Positions 18,841 to 28,193 of a stretch of DNA of 64,000 nucleotides are shown piece after piece. The stretch is from contig NZ_JAHVAO010000001.1 of NCBI RefSeq assembly GCF_019264345.1, positions 2,356,001 through 2,420,000 of the forward strand, in the 5' to 3' direction. The notes under the pieces were generated by a model that was not told the origin of the DNA, searched no databases, and saw nothing but the letters and a program-made list of their open reading frames with translations. Made by a program: the position numbers and the translations under genes. This DNA comes from Marinobacter arenosus. GTDB taxonomy: Bacteria > Pseudomonadota > Gammaproteobacteria > Pseudomonadales > Oleiphilaceae. Within the stretch, counting starts at the first letter, position 1, and every line of letters begins with the position of its first letter.

Positions 18841-21504
18841 ATGACTAGAACAACAATTAGACTCCACGACCGAAAAGATGGTTGGTTGATCGTGATCCTA
18901 TCGAGAACGTTGCGCTTCAGTTTAGCGGTGATGTGTTTACTGGCCTGGAACGCCGTTCAGGCGGAAACGCAGCCCATTGTCGTGGCCGGGGCCGCCCCCA
19001 TCCAGAGCCATTTCGAGTACTGGGAGGACCCCGAGGGTCAGGCCGATCTCGAGCAGGTCGTCGGTTTGCCCGATACCCGATGGCAGGCCATGCCCTCCGG
19101 CAGCGCCACCTTTGGCATGACGCCCTCCACCTACTGGCTCCGGTTTGCCGTCACCAACCAGACGCCGGACGCGCTGAACCTGATTGCCGAGCTCGCATAC
19201 TCGCAACTGGACGACGTGATCTTTCACGTCTTCTCGGGTACCGAAAAGGTCCAGGAATTCAGAACCGGCGACACCCGCCCGTTTTATCCCAGGGACGTTG
19301 AACACCCCAACATGTTGCTGCGGTTCACGCTGGCGCCGGAGCAGACCAAGACCCTGTATGTCCGGGCCGAAACCGCAGGCCCGATGATTCTGCCGCTGCG
19401 GATCTGGCGAGAAAACCAGTTCTTTGGCGCCGCCTCCAACGAACAGAAGCTGCATTTCTTCTATTACGGCTGCCTCACCGTCATCATCCTGATCAACCTC
19501 GCGGTGTTCCTGACCCTGCGGGAGCGCCTGTACCTGTATTACGCGCTGGCCATTTCCGGCTACCTGCTGTTCTTTGCGTCCAGCAAGGGCTACAGCTTCC
19601 AGCTGCTGTATCCCGACGTCCCGTGGCTGCATGCCCGGGCCTTATTGGCCTCGATGCCAATCCTGGCCCTGTTCTCGGTGCTGTTCTGCCGCACCTTCCT
19701 GAAGGTCCAGTCCCACAGCCCCCGCCTTGATCTGGCCATGCGGGCGATGATCTGCTTCGAAATCGTCAACTTCGCCTGTGCCATGGTGCTGGACTACAAC
19801 AGCGCCATGAAGCTCTCTGCCATCTCGGCGCTGGTCTTCTTCTCGCTGCTGTTCGTGGCCGGTCCCATTACCTGGGCTGCGGGCGTTCGGGCCGGCGCCT
19901 TCTTTACCCTCGCCTGGACCCCGCTGACCGTGGGCGTGCTGGCCACCGCCGGCCGGGCGCTGGGGTTTTTCCCGGTCAACTTCATGACCGAGTACGCCAT
20001 GCAGATCGGGTCCGGCCTCGAGGCCTTCATTCTGACCCTGGCGCTGGCGGATCGCCTGTACCGTGAACGGGAAGAGAAGATCAAAGCCCAGGCGGACAGC
20101 CTGCGAAAAGAGATTGCCCGCAACGAAGCCCGGAACAAACTGAACGAGGCCATGACCCATGACCCGGTTACCGGCCTGCCGAACCGGAACCGGTTCGAAT
20201 GGATGGTGAACCAGCAGCTGGAGCAGGACCCGGGCGGCCGGTACATGGTGGGCGTGGCGCGGATTACCCGGCTCGATGAGATCAACCGCACCCTGGGCCT
20301 GAGCCGCAGTGAGCGCTTGCTCCGGCGTCTGGCCCGGCAAATGACCAAACTGGCCGTGCAGCTACCGGTGGTCCATCGCATCCAGGACGACCAGGGCCGG
20401 GATGAATGCGTGTACCAGCTGTCTGGCGACTGCTTCGGGATACTGGTCAACGTCGGCAAGGCGACGGACAACTTTGACGGGCTCAATAAGGCGCTGGGGC
20501 TGCTGTCCGAGCCGATTCTGCAGGATAACCTGGCCATCGAGCTGCATCCGAAGTTCGGCGCCGCCAGTTTCCCGTCCCAGGGTGACAATGCCGCCCAGCT
20601 CATACGCAACGCGCACGTCGGCATGGAAATCGCGCCGCGGGGGCCCTTTGCCACCGGCCTGTATTCCCAGGCGTTCGACATCTACAGCGAAAGCCGGCTG
20701 ACGCTGATGTCGGATCTCCGGGAGGCCCTCCAGCGCAACCAGACCGAGCTCTACTACCAGCCCAAGGTGTGCCTGAACAGCGGCGACATCGTGGGCCTGG
20801 AAGCCCTGATTCGCTGGCACCACCCCGAGCGGGGCTGGGTCTGCCCGTCGGATTTCGTGCCACTCGCCGAGGAAACCGGCGTTATTCGACAGTTGACCCA
20901 CTGGGCGATCGGCCGAAGCATCCGGGACCTGGCGGCGTTGCTCACGGAGCACCCCAGGCTGTCCCTGTCGATCAACATCTCGACCCGGGACCTGGCATCA
21001 AGGGAGCTCGGCGAACGGCTCGACGCCGTCCTGGCGGAGCACGGTGTTGACGCCAAGCGCCTCACCCTGGAGCTCACCGAGACCGCGGCCATGGAAGACC
21101 CGGAAAAGGGCCTGCGGGCATTGCAGGCGCTGGCCGATACCGGGCTCCAGGTTTCCATCGACGATTTTGGCAGTGGCTATTCGTCCCTGTCCTACCTGAA
21201 ACAGTTGCCCGCCTCCGAGATCAAGCTGGACCGCTCGCTGATCACCGACGTGTGCGGGAGCGACAGTTCCCAAGTGATTGTGGAGACGGCCATCAACATG
21301 GTGCACGGGCTGGGTTACAAGGTGGTCGCCGAAGGCGTCGAGAACGAGGAAACCGCGCGCATCCTGCAAGCCATGGGGTGCGACAAGCTGCAGGGTTTCT
21401 GGCTGTGCCACCCCTTACCTCTGAAGGACCTGAAAGTCTGGCTGGCGGAGCACCAGAATGTCCCGGCCCGGGCCAGGCCCACGGTCCGGCTGCTGACCAA
21501 CTGA
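18841..21504 (+). CDS. 7TMR-DISM c-di-GMP phosphodiesterase with degenerate GGDEF
   Basis: An 887-aa inner-membrane protein. A signal/first helix ending VQA is followed by a periplasmic 7TMR-DISM extracellular domain (about 45-190) and seven transmembrane helices (about 200-400). Then come a short coiled linker, GGDEF and EAL. The GGDEF motif is SGDCF (528-532), so cyclase activity is unlikely. The EAL part is intact: EALIRW (654-656), NIST, ELTETA, DDFGSGYSSL, KLDRSL and VVAEGVEN. It probably degrades c-di-GMP in answer to a periplasmic ligand, often a carbohydrate in this sensor family. Next to it is a DISM-GGDEF paralogue. Confidence 0.92.
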   Translation: MTRTTIRLHDRKDGWLIVILSRTLRFSLAVMCLLAWNAVQAETQPIVVAGAAPIQSHFEYWEDPEGQADLEQVVGLPDTRWQAMPSGSATFGMTPSTYWLRFAVTNQTPDALNLIAELAYSQLDDVIFHVFSGTEKVQEFRTGDTRPFYPRDVEHPNMLLRFTLAPEQTKTLYVRAETAGPMILPLRIWRENQFFGAASNEQKLHFFYYGCLTVIILINLAVFLTLRERLYLYYALAISGYLLFFASSKGYSFQLLYPDVPWLHARALLASMPILALFSVLFCRTFLKVQSHSPRLDLAMRAMICFEIVNFACAMVLDYNSAMKLSAISALVFFSLLFVAGPITWAAGVRAGAFFTLAWTPLTVGVLATAGRALGFFPVNFMTEYAMQIGSGLEAFILTLALADRLYREREEKIKAQADSLRKEIARNEARNKLNEAMTHDPVTGLPNRNRFEWMVNQQLEQDPGGRYMVGVARITRLDEINRTLGLSRSERLLRRLARQMTKLAVQLPVVHRIQDDQGRDECVYQLSGDCFGILVNVGKATDNFDGLNKALGLLSEPILQDNLAIELHPKFGAASFPSQGDNAAQLIRNAHVGMEIAPRGPFATGLYSQAFDIYSESRLTLMSDLREALQRNQTELYYQPKVCLNSGDIVGLEALIRWHHPERGWVCPSDFVPLAEETGVIRQLTHWAIGRSIRDLAALLTEHPRLSLSINISTRDLASRELGERLDAVLAEHGVDAKRLTLELTETAAMEDPEKGLRALQALADTGLQVSIDDFGSGYSSLSYLKQLPASEIKLDRSLITDVCGSDSSQVIVETAINMVHGLGYKVVAEGVENEETARILQAMGCDKLQGFWLCHPLPLKDLKVWLAEHQNVPARARPTVRLLTN

Positions 21505-21691
21505 TCCGGCAAGACCACCTCGGCGGGAGAAGCGCGAGCCGCAGCCGGGCAGCCTGCTTCAGGGCCAGGTTTTTGCTCTGGCACAGGAGGTGCGAAGCCG
21601 GACACCTGGAGCGTCCCGAGAACCTGCCGATGTCGTAGACACAGCCCACCCCCCCGTTTATTCTTTAACCGGGCTTCCAGCAGTGACCACC

Positions 21692-23515
21692 ATGAATCAT
21701 CAACCGTCCCTCATCCTCCGCGCCATTCTCGTGCCCCTGCTATGTTTGCTGTCCGCAGCCGTGTCTGCCAACACGCCCATCACGGTGAGTGAGGAAGAGC
21801 GGGGAATTCAGAAGACCGGCCATGCCCGGGTTCTGCATGATCCCCAGGGCGATCTGGATCTCAGCCAGGTACGGTCTGCCCTGGCGGCGGGTAAATTCGA
21901 GCCTCTGGCGAGTGCCGGCTCCACCGGCCTGAAACCCGGGGCCTACTGGAGCCATTTCGAGTTACGCAATCCGTCGGCGCAGCCACTGACGCTGCACCTG
22001 GAATACGTCGACCACCAGCTCATCCAGCTGGACGCATTCACCCGGCCCCGGGACACCGGCGACTTCACCAGGGTAGCCAGCCTCTCCATGGAACGGCCGT
22101 TTTCCCACCGCCTCGTTGAGCACAACCGCTTTATCGTGCCCCTGACCATCGCCGGCAATGAGACCCGGGAGGTGCTGGTTCGCTATGGTTCCAAGGAGAG
22201 CGGCTATGCCTTCCCCAGCATGCGCATCTGGTCACCCAAACAGCTTGAAGCCCAGCAGTTGCGGGAAACCACCCTGATCGGCTTCCTGTTTGGCGGCTTT
22301 CTCCTGATGGCGATGTTCGCCTTGATCGCCGGCGTGGTCAGCCGCAAGCGCCTGTTTTTCGTTTACTCGGCCTACGCGCTGTCCAAAATCACCTGCTGGG
22401 CCACGATTCTCGGTTACACCCACCAGTTTTTCCTCCGCGATCAGTTTCACTGGAGCCTGATGTCAATCAGCGGTGCCCTGACCATCCTGCTGGGGCTGGC
22501 CTTCGCCCGGATGTTCCTGCAAACCCGCCAGCACGTCCGCCGCCTCGATTACGTCATCCTGTTCATGATTGCCAACGCCGGCCTGCTCCTGGTCGCCGGA
22601 GCCTTCCAGATCAAGATCATCGCCCTGATTACCATTACCCTGGCGCTCCTGCTGTACCCGATGGTGATCGTGGCCGGAGTGATCCGGTGGCGGCAGGGCC
22701 TGACCGAAGCCGGTATCTTTTCCCTGGCCTGGAGTTTCCTGGTCATGGGGCTGTTCATGCAGGCATTCCGTGACCTCGGCGTGGTGGAGCATACCCTGTT
22801 CAACTATTACTGGCCGCCGGTGGCGTCGTTCTCGGAAATGCTCACCATCATGTTTGCCATGGGCTTCCAGATGCGCCGGGTGTATCAGGACAAGAAAAGC
22901 ACCGAGCGCCAATACCGGGAACACCTCGAGCTTTCAAAGTCCCGACTGGAGGCCGAGGTGCGGGTTCGTACCCGGGAACTGGAACAGGCCAAGCGGATCG
23001 CCGAACTGGAAGCCCGCACCGACGCCCTGACCGGAATCCTGAACCGCCGGAGCTTCCTGCACGATGCCTCGCTCCGACTCAAACTGGCGCAGCGCAAGCA
23101 CAAGCCCTGCTGCCTGTTCATGATTGATCTCGACCATTTCAAGCGTATCAACGACACCTGCGGCCACAGCACCGGCGATGCCGTGCTGTGCCGGTTCGCC
23201 GACACCATCAGCCAGAGTATTCGGGTCACCGACGTGTTTGGTCGGCTGGGTGGCGAGGAGTTCGCCCTGCTTGTGGAGGAACCGAAGGCTTCTGCCCTGG
23301 CGCTGGCGGAACGCCTGCGTAACGACATCGCCGGCATCGAGATCCATGCGGGTGACGAGCGCCTGGTCCTCACCGCCAGCATCGGCCTGGCTTTCACTGA
23401 GGGTCAGGCAACCATCGAGGGCTTGCTGAAGCTGGCGGACGAGGCGATGTATCGGGCCAAGACGGACGGCCGGAACCGGGTGGTTGGCGCGCCGTCGCCG
23501 AGCATCACCGAGTAG
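21692..23515 (+). CDS. 7TMR-DISM diguanylate cyclase
   Basis: A 607-aa inner-membrane protein. The signal peptide ends VSA-NTPI; then come the DISM extracellular domain (about 30-170), seven membrane helices (about 185-390), a coiled coil (QYREHLELSKSRLEAEVRVR), and GGDEF with GGEEF at 520-524 and an I-site RVTD five residues upstream. All cyclase motifs look active. It is paralogous to the gene before it (same sensor, different output). The ATG at 21692 begins the signal peptide; a GTG 9 bases earlier (21683) is also possible. Confidence 0.91.
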   Translation: MNHQPSLILRAILVPLLCLLSAAVSANTPITVSEEERGIQKTGHARVLHDPQGDLDLSQVRSALAAGKFEPLASAGSTGLKPGAYWSHFELRNPSAQPLTLHLEYVDHQLIQLDAFTRPRDTGDFTRVASLSMERPFSHRLVEHNRFIVPLTIAGNETREVLVRYGSKESGYAFPSMRIWSPKQLEAQQLRETTLIGFLFGGFLLMAMFALIAGVVSRKRLFFVYSAYALSKITCWATILGYTHQFFLRDQFHWSLMSISGALTILLGLAFARMFLQTRQHVRRLDYVILFMIANAGLLLVAGAFQIKIIALITITLALLLYPMVIVAGVIRWRQGLTEAGIFSLAWSFLVMGLFMQAFRDLGVVEHTLFNYYWPPVASFSEMLTIMFAMGFQMRRVYQDKKSTERQYREHLELSKSRLEAEVRVRTRELEQAKRIAELEARTDALTGILNRRSFLHDASLRLKLAQRKHKPCCLFMIDLDHFKRINDTCGHSTGDAVLCRFADTISQSIRVTDVFGRLGGEEFALLVEEPKASALALAERLRNDIAGIEIHAGDERLVLTASIGLAFTEGQATIEGLLKLADEAMYRAKTDGRNRVVGAPSPSITE

Positions 23516-23594
23516 GTGGGTTTTAGCCGCAACGGCGCTCAAGGTTACGCATCAATTGATGATTGTTTGCGTTAACGTCGATAAATCTATGAAC

Positions 23595-23792
23595 TCAGTG
23601 AAAAAACAGAGCAGTCAGATAAATGAAAACCGTCTTGATCACGTACCAAAAGATGAGCACGAAGACCAGGCTGATAAAAGTGAACTTGTCCTCCAGGGAC
23701 AGCCAGAGCAAAAAAGCGACTAAAACACTGCCCCCGACTGCAACCATGTAAGCCAACACAACCGTTTTTTCTTTCATGACTGGAGCATCCAT
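23595..23792 (-). CDS. Small two-helix membrane protein, hypothetical
   Basis: A 65-aa protein with two hydrophobic helices (VVLAYMVAVGGSVLVAFLLW and FISLVFVLIFWYVIKTVFIY) separated by a short charged loop (LSLEDKFT). No family is recognised. The start is uncertain: ATG at 23792 or 23777. The open frame extends further upstream to 24020, but that part does not look like protein. Local GC is lower than in neighbours. It is convergent with the DISM-cyclase gene. Confidence 0.45.
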   Translation of the reverse strand: MDAPVMKEKTVVLAYMVAVGGSVLVAFLLWLSLEDKFTFISLVFVLIFWYVIKTVFIYLTALFFH

Positions 23793-24060
23793 TCCGTTTA
23801 TGTTCCAGCATAGTTCTTCGCGTGCCCCTTGGCGAAGCCACTGAGAAACCTCTGTTTTTCCACCCAACCCCTTATTCAGTGCGTCAGCCTGCTTTACAGG
23901 TTCCGACGCTGTGCCGGGACCCTCTCCACCCAAAATCTCCTTAACCACATGATATTGATAGCTTATTCCATCCCCGGCTGAGCATTTGCTTGGACAGCGG
24001 TGCGGTGGCCGGACAGCCACCGTAACTATCTAAAAAGGAAAGATTTTCTAGGGAGCTTTT

Positions 24061-24666
24061 ATGCACAGGATGACTGCACTGCTGGCCGGGACCGTTCTGG
24101 CCGCGTCCAACGTGGTTAACGCCGCGCCGATCAATTTCACCGGTGAGATCGATTACCACAACGATGTGATCTACACCTACTTCACGCTCGATTCGGACGC
24201 CAACGATGTGCGCGTGTGGACCGATTCCTTCCAGTCCGGCACCAACTTCGACCCCATCACCGCGCTGTGGCGGGCGGATGGCACGCTGATTGACGAGAAC
24301 GACGACAACGACACGATCAACCCCGGCACCCAGACCTACTACGACTCCGGCTTCTCGCTGGCCAGCCTGAGCGCGGGAGACTACATCTTTACCGTGGCCA
24401 CCTATAACAACTTTGCCAACGGTAGCGCTCTGAGCGACGGTTTCAGCTTCGATGGCCAGGCTCCGATTGCGCTGGAATCCTGGAACCAGCCGGCCAACGA
24501 CATTGACATGGGGCCCTTTTGGAGTGTCTGGCTGGACGGTGTCTCCAGCGCCAGCAACCCCGATGATCCGGGCGATCCCTCCAACCCGGTGCCCGAACCG
24601 GGCACGCTGGCGCTCATGGGTCTTGGGATCCTGGGCCTGGGTGTGAGAAAAGCGCGCAAAGTGTGA
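24061..24666 (+). CDS. PEP-CTERM sorted exported protein
   Basis: A 201-aa protein with a signal peptide ending VVNA-API and a C-terminal sorting signal: VPEPGTLALMGLGILGLGV (motif VPEP plus a hydrophobic helix), then the basic tail RKARK. Exosortase cuts such signals at the outer face. The body is rich in Asp, Asn, Thr and aromatic residues and resembles the DVUA0089-type PEP-CTERM domain. GGGAG precedes the ATG. No exosortase or other PEP-CTERM gene is seen in the window, so the sorting enzyme must be elsewhere. Confidence 0.88.
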   Translation: MHRMTALLAGTVLAASNVVNAAPINFTGEIDYHNDVIYTYFTLDSDANDVRVWTDSFQSGTNFDPITALWRADGTLIDENDDNDTINPGTQTYYDSGFSLASLSAGDYIFTVATYNNFANGSALSDGFSFDGQAPIALESWNQPANDIDMGPFWSVWLDGVSSASNPDDPGDPSNPVPEPGTLALMGLGILGLGVRKARKV

Positions 24667-24673
24667 ACCAGTT

Positions 24674-24694
24674 CCCCCGGGGCGTTCCCGGGGG
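24674..24694 (+). terminator. Stem-loop after the PEP-CTERM gene
   Basis: An 8-bp perfect stem (CCCCCGGG / CCCGGGGG) with loop GCGTT lies 8 bp past the stop. It has no T-run, so it is a weak or Rho-assisted terminator. Confidence 0.55.
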
Positions 24695-25017
24695 CTTCCA
24701 GGTCCGATCCGAAAAACCGGCACCGTCCCACGGTGCTCAAACGGTTGTGTATCAGCAAGTTAACACTGACCGCCTTCCAAGCTTTGCAGTCTTAAAACCG
24801 CCTATTTAGAACCAATAAGTATGAGGGTAGATCAGAAGCTACCAAATCAACTAAGGCACGTTGGCAATCCCTGCTATGTTTTTTGCGGGTATTGATGTTG
24901 GGAGTAATACCCGGTGCACAGCAGAAAAACTAGAACCACGAGACTGTCATTGCACTGATTCCACCAGCAAACCGCGTTAGATCAGGGATGACGTCTCCAA
25001 CCGACAGGGATTGCAAC
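24695..25017. other. Intergenic region before the PA/LVIVD-repeat gene
   Basis: About 320 bp without a convincing reading frame and visibly more AT-rich than the flanks. A second perfect stem (GCACCGT-CCC-ACGGTGC, 24720-24736) lies at the left end and may back up the terminator. The right part presumably holds the promoter of the next gene. I looked for a sigma-54 element and the spacing does not fit (GG-N8-GC at 24874-24885). Confidence 0.5.
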
Positions 25018-27012
25018 ATGGCTAAGACATACGCTTGGCGCTCACTGGCAGTGATCGCCTTATCTGCAACACTCACGGCCCAGGCATGGGCAGACGAACA
25101 ACACGTTGCCGATGGCAGCAAGGCCGACAATAAAAACCTGTTACACGACTCACCACTGCCGGACGGGCACGTTCCGGCCAACGTAAACTATGGCTTCGAA
25201 GTCGTCGGCCGCGATACGCTGGACGGCATCGCCAACGGCCTGTACACGGACGTGTGGGCACACGACGGCTACGCGTACATCGGCACCTTTCAGGAACCCG
25301 AGTGTAATCGCTCCGGCGTCTTCATTTCCGACATCCGGGACCCCGCCAATCCAGTGACGGTCGGCATGATCAAATCCCCTCCGGATACCCGGATCAACGA
25401 CGTCAAAGTGACCGAAGTCGGCGATCGGGATGTGCTGATCCATTCACTTGAGCCCTGCGGTCTGCTGAACGGCAACGGCACGAGACAGAGAGGCCAGTCC
25501 GGCATCGCGCTCTGGGACGTCACCAACCCGGAGAAGCCCCACGCCCTGAAGCAGAACTTTCTCGATTTTCCGGTTCATAACGTCTTCCCCTGGACAACAG
25601 CAAGTGGCAACACCTACCTGCTGATTGTCGACGACGTGGCCCTCGACGATCTCAAAATCGCCGATATCACCAAGCCCCAGGCACCCAAACTGATCACCAC
25701 CACCGGCATCGATACCTGGCTCGCGACCAACCCCGAGGTTGCTGCCGACGGACAGCTCTTCATGGGCACCTTTGCCACCCCACTGCTCCATGATATCTGG
25801 GTGAACGACATGGACCCGGGCCCGGGCGAAAACTGGCAGGCGGTGCTCTCCTACTGGGACGCCGGGTTCATCACGCTCGATATCAATGATCCCTACAACC
25901 CGGTGTTTCTGGGTGACTCCACCTACCCGGACCCGGACCCGGTCAACGGAACATCGCCTCCAGAGGGTAACGCCCACGCAGCCGTCTTTGCCGGGCCCAA
26001 TTTTGACAAAGTTTTCGCAGGTGACGAAGACTTCGATTCCCTGTTCACCGCCGTGACCATTGATGGCGAATCCTACCGGGCCAGTCAGGGCAGCAACGTG
26101 CCCCAGATCGGACCGGGCGCGGACATTACCGAACTGACGGAACAAACCGCGTACGTTGGCCTGGCCTGTGGCGACACCCTGACACCGGCGGCGGACGTGG
26201 GCGCGAGCATTGCCCTGATCGAACGCGGGGCCTGTGCCTTTACCCTCAAGGCCCAGACCATTGAGGCCGCCGGCTACAGCGCGGGCATCGTCTTCAACTC
26301 GGCCGCACCTGGCAACTGCGAAGCGTCGGTTTCCATGCTGGTGGAGGCGAATATCCCGATGCTGTTCGTGCCGCGTTCCTCGGGCTTTGCGATCCTCGGC
26401 ATCGATGGCTACGACCCGAATCTCTGTCCCGATGGGGAGGGGGCCAACCCGGCATTGCCTGCACCCGCGTCACTGGGGCTGGTAGCCACCCTGGGTGCCG
26501 TCTTTGATGGCTGGGGCTATCTGCACACCCTGAACAACACCTCAACCCAGATCACCGTTCCCCGGGGTATGGACGGCGAGACCGTCACCGTGGATTACCT
26601 GGGCGAAATGGGTTACTACGCGCCGGCAGAAGCCACCGATCCGGCATTGGCCACAGGCGCCGGCGACCTGACCATGCACAACCTGGAGATCGACCCGACC
26701 TACCCGGACCGAACCTTCATCAGCTGGTATTCCCTGGGCATGCGCGCCGTCGAGTGGCGCCCGGGCCATCTGCATGACAACAGCAAGGGCGAAGGTGTCG
26801 TGTCCTGGAACATGCACGAAGTCGGGCGCTTTATCGCCGGCGAGGAATACGGCGAAGCGGCCGGCTCCAATTTCTGGGGCGTTCATGTCACTGAAGTGAA
26901 CGGCGAACAGTACATTCTGGGCACCGACCGCAACACCGGGCTGTGGATCTTCCGGTGGACCTGTGAAGACGCCACCGACGTGCTCTACTGCAACGCGCCT
27001 GCAACGCCTTAA
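25018..27012 (+). CDS. Exported LVIVD-repeat beta-propeller protein with inserted PA domain
   Basis: A 664-aa secreted protein. The signal peptide (MAKTYAWRSLAVIALSATLT...) ends QAWA-DEQ. The N-terminal half has propeller-like LVIVD units (GVFISDIRDPANPVTVGMI, GIALWDVTNPEKPHAL, LKIADITKPQAPKLI, FITLDINDPYNPVFLG). A protease-associated domain follows (about 350-460; GASIALIERGACAFTLKAQTIEAAG and NIPMLFVPR), then another propeller portion to the end (GVHVTEVNGEQYILGTDRNTGLWIF). The Cys pairs suggest disulfides. The function is unknown; it is probably a surface binding or scaffold protein. ATG at 25018 has AGGGA before it. Confidence 0.8.
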   Translation: MAKTYAWRSLAVIALSATLTAQAWADEQHVADGSKADNKNLLHDSPLPDGHVPANVNYGFEVVGRDTLDGIANGLYTDVWAHDGYAYIGTFQEPECNRSGVFISDIRDPANPVTVGMIKSPPDTRINDVKVTEVGDRDVLIHSLEPCGLLNGNGTRQRGQSGIALWDVTNPEKPHALKQNFLDFPVHNVFPWTTASGNTYLLIVDDVALDDLKIADITKPQAPKLITTTGIDTWLATNPEVAADGQLFMGTFATPLLHDIWVNDMDPGPGENWQAVLSYWDAGFITLDINDPYNPVFLGDSTYPDPDPVNGTSPPEGNAHAAVFAGPNFDKVFAGDEDFDSLFTAVTIDGESYRASQGSNVPQIGPGADITELTEQTAYVGLACGDTLTPAADVGASIALIERGACAFTLKAQTIEAAGYSAGIVFNSAAPGNCEASVSMLVEANIPMLFVPRSSGFAILGIDGYDPNLCPDGEGANPALPAPASLGLVATLGAVFDGWGYLHTLNNTSTQITVPRGMDGETVTVDYLGEMGYYAPAEATDPALATGAGDLTMHNLEIDPTYPDRTFISWYSLGMRAVEWRPGHLHDNSKGEGVVSWNMHEVGRFIAGEEYGEAAGSNFWGVHVTEVNGEQYILGTDRNTGLWIFRWTCEDATDVLYCNAPATP

Positions 27013-27050
27013 ACCACAGACTTACCCGGGCGGTGCAACGCCGCCCGGGA

Positions 27051-27623
27051 TTATCGGGGAGAAGCCTCCAGCATTCGCAGTGTTTTCTCGTCGACTCCCA
27101 GTTGCCTCATCGCATCCGTTACCCCGTTTTCCTCCAGCCATTTCATTTGTATGCGGAGTGCCTCAGCCTCCATGGCAGGCTTTGATACCCGGACATCACG
27201 GGAAGGATCATTCACCTGGAAATGATGCACCAGTTCGTGCAGGAGATAACTGGTGTCCAGGAGATCGCCCGACTGAAAGTCGGTATTGAGGTAAACGACC
27301 GCCGCACGGGCATCGTAGGCTCCGCGAATGCTGGGAAGGCGATCGTGGGAGAATCCCGGGAAGCACAACTCTGCGAGCTCAGCCTGGGTTTTGAACTGAA
27401 TGCCCGGCAGTTCCGTTTCAGAAAAGCGGGTTTGCCCAATGATCCAGTCTCCCAAGGTAACCGCCACCCGGGAAAGTTCCGCCGCGCCACTGTCATCAAG
27501 GGCGGCATCAGCACTGAGAACCGCCGGAACTGCCAGCAACCACAGTAAAAAGACCCACACGTTGAAGGCCGGCCGTGTGGTCGCAACTGACTGCACCCAA
27601 TTTTTAGGCCTGCCCCGTCGCAT
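27051..27623 (-). CDS. Exported DUF6647-like protein with HExxH motif
   Basis: A 190-aa protein with an N-terminal hydrophobic signal (FNVWVFLLWLLAVPAVLSADA). LLHELVHHFQ at about residues 127-136 is an HExxH zinc-metalloprotease motif, and a Glu-rich helix downstream (KPAMEAEALRIQMKWLEENG) could give the third ligand. It resembles DUF6647, a family of unknown role. Start is uncertain between M1 and points closer to the signal. It is convergent with the preceding gene. Confidence 0.65.
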   Translation of the reverse strand: MRRGRPKNWVQSVATTRPAFNVWVFLLWLLAVPAVLSADAALDDSGAAELSRVAVTLGDWIIGQTRFSETELPGIQFKTQAELAELCFPGFSHDRLPSIRGAYDARAAVVYLNTDFQSGDLLDTSYLLHELVHHFQVNDPSRDVRVSKPAMEAEALRIQMKWLEENGVTDAMRQLGVDEKTLRMLEASPR

Positions 27624-27699
27624 GAGGATCGCCTTCCACGAGTTAACTTCATGGATGGTGGTCTGTCTTACTAGGCTAGCACAGCACGCTTACGAAGCT

Positions 27700-28173
27700 T
27701 CATTCAATTGCTCGAAGGGGTTTCTCCATGGCGAAATTCACCAAGGCGACCCCATTGCGTTCGACCTCGTTCTGCCGGATCACAGCAAACCCGCGGTGCT
27801 CGAAAAACGGTCGGGCAACGACGGAGGCTTCGACAAAGAGCCGTTCAAGATGCCTGGCTTTGGCATCCCTCAGCACCTGGGCATACAACGCTGACGCCAC
27901 GCCCGTACGCTGAAACTCCGGATGGGTGTAGGCACAATCAATGTGGCCGTCCGCGTCCAGTTCCATAAACCCCGCGACGCGATGATCGACGATCGCGACC
28001 AGCGGTTTCTTAGCCGCCAGCCGCTCGGCCCAGGCTTCGTAATTGGGCGGCGTCGGGGCCCAGGCTTCTTTCTGTTTCGGGCTGTACACAGAGGGGGAGA
28101 TCGCGTGAACCGCCCAGTGGAACAGGTCCGCGATCTCAGGAGCCCAATGGGCGCAGTAGGCATGAATTTTCAT
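27700..28173 (-). CDS. GNAT-family N-acetyltransferase
   Basis: A 157-aa cytosolic acetyltransferase. The acetyl-CoA-binding motif A is HPEFQRTGVASALYAQVLRDAK (R/Q-x-x-G-x-A type) near residue 85, and motif B is EASVVARPFFEHRGFAVIRQNEV. The pattern is close to YafP-like members. The substrate is unknown. It lies 20 bp after the Cys-rich gene on the same strand, so they may share a transcript. Confidence 0.85.
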   Translation of the reverse strand: MKIHAYCAHWAPEIADLFHWAVHAISPSVYSPKQKEAWAPTPPNYEAWAERLAAKKPLVAIVDHRVAGFMELDADGHIDCAYTHPEFQRTGVASALYAQVLRDAKARHLERLFVEASVVARPFFEHRGFAVIRQNEVERNGVALVNFAMEKPLRAIE

Positions 28174-28193
28174 CGTCGTCCGTGTCCGATTTG

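Noticed and set aside
24860..24900. Sigma-54 promoter (TTGGCA..TGC) before the PA/LVIVD gene
   Set aside because: Spacing between GG and GC is 8, not 10.
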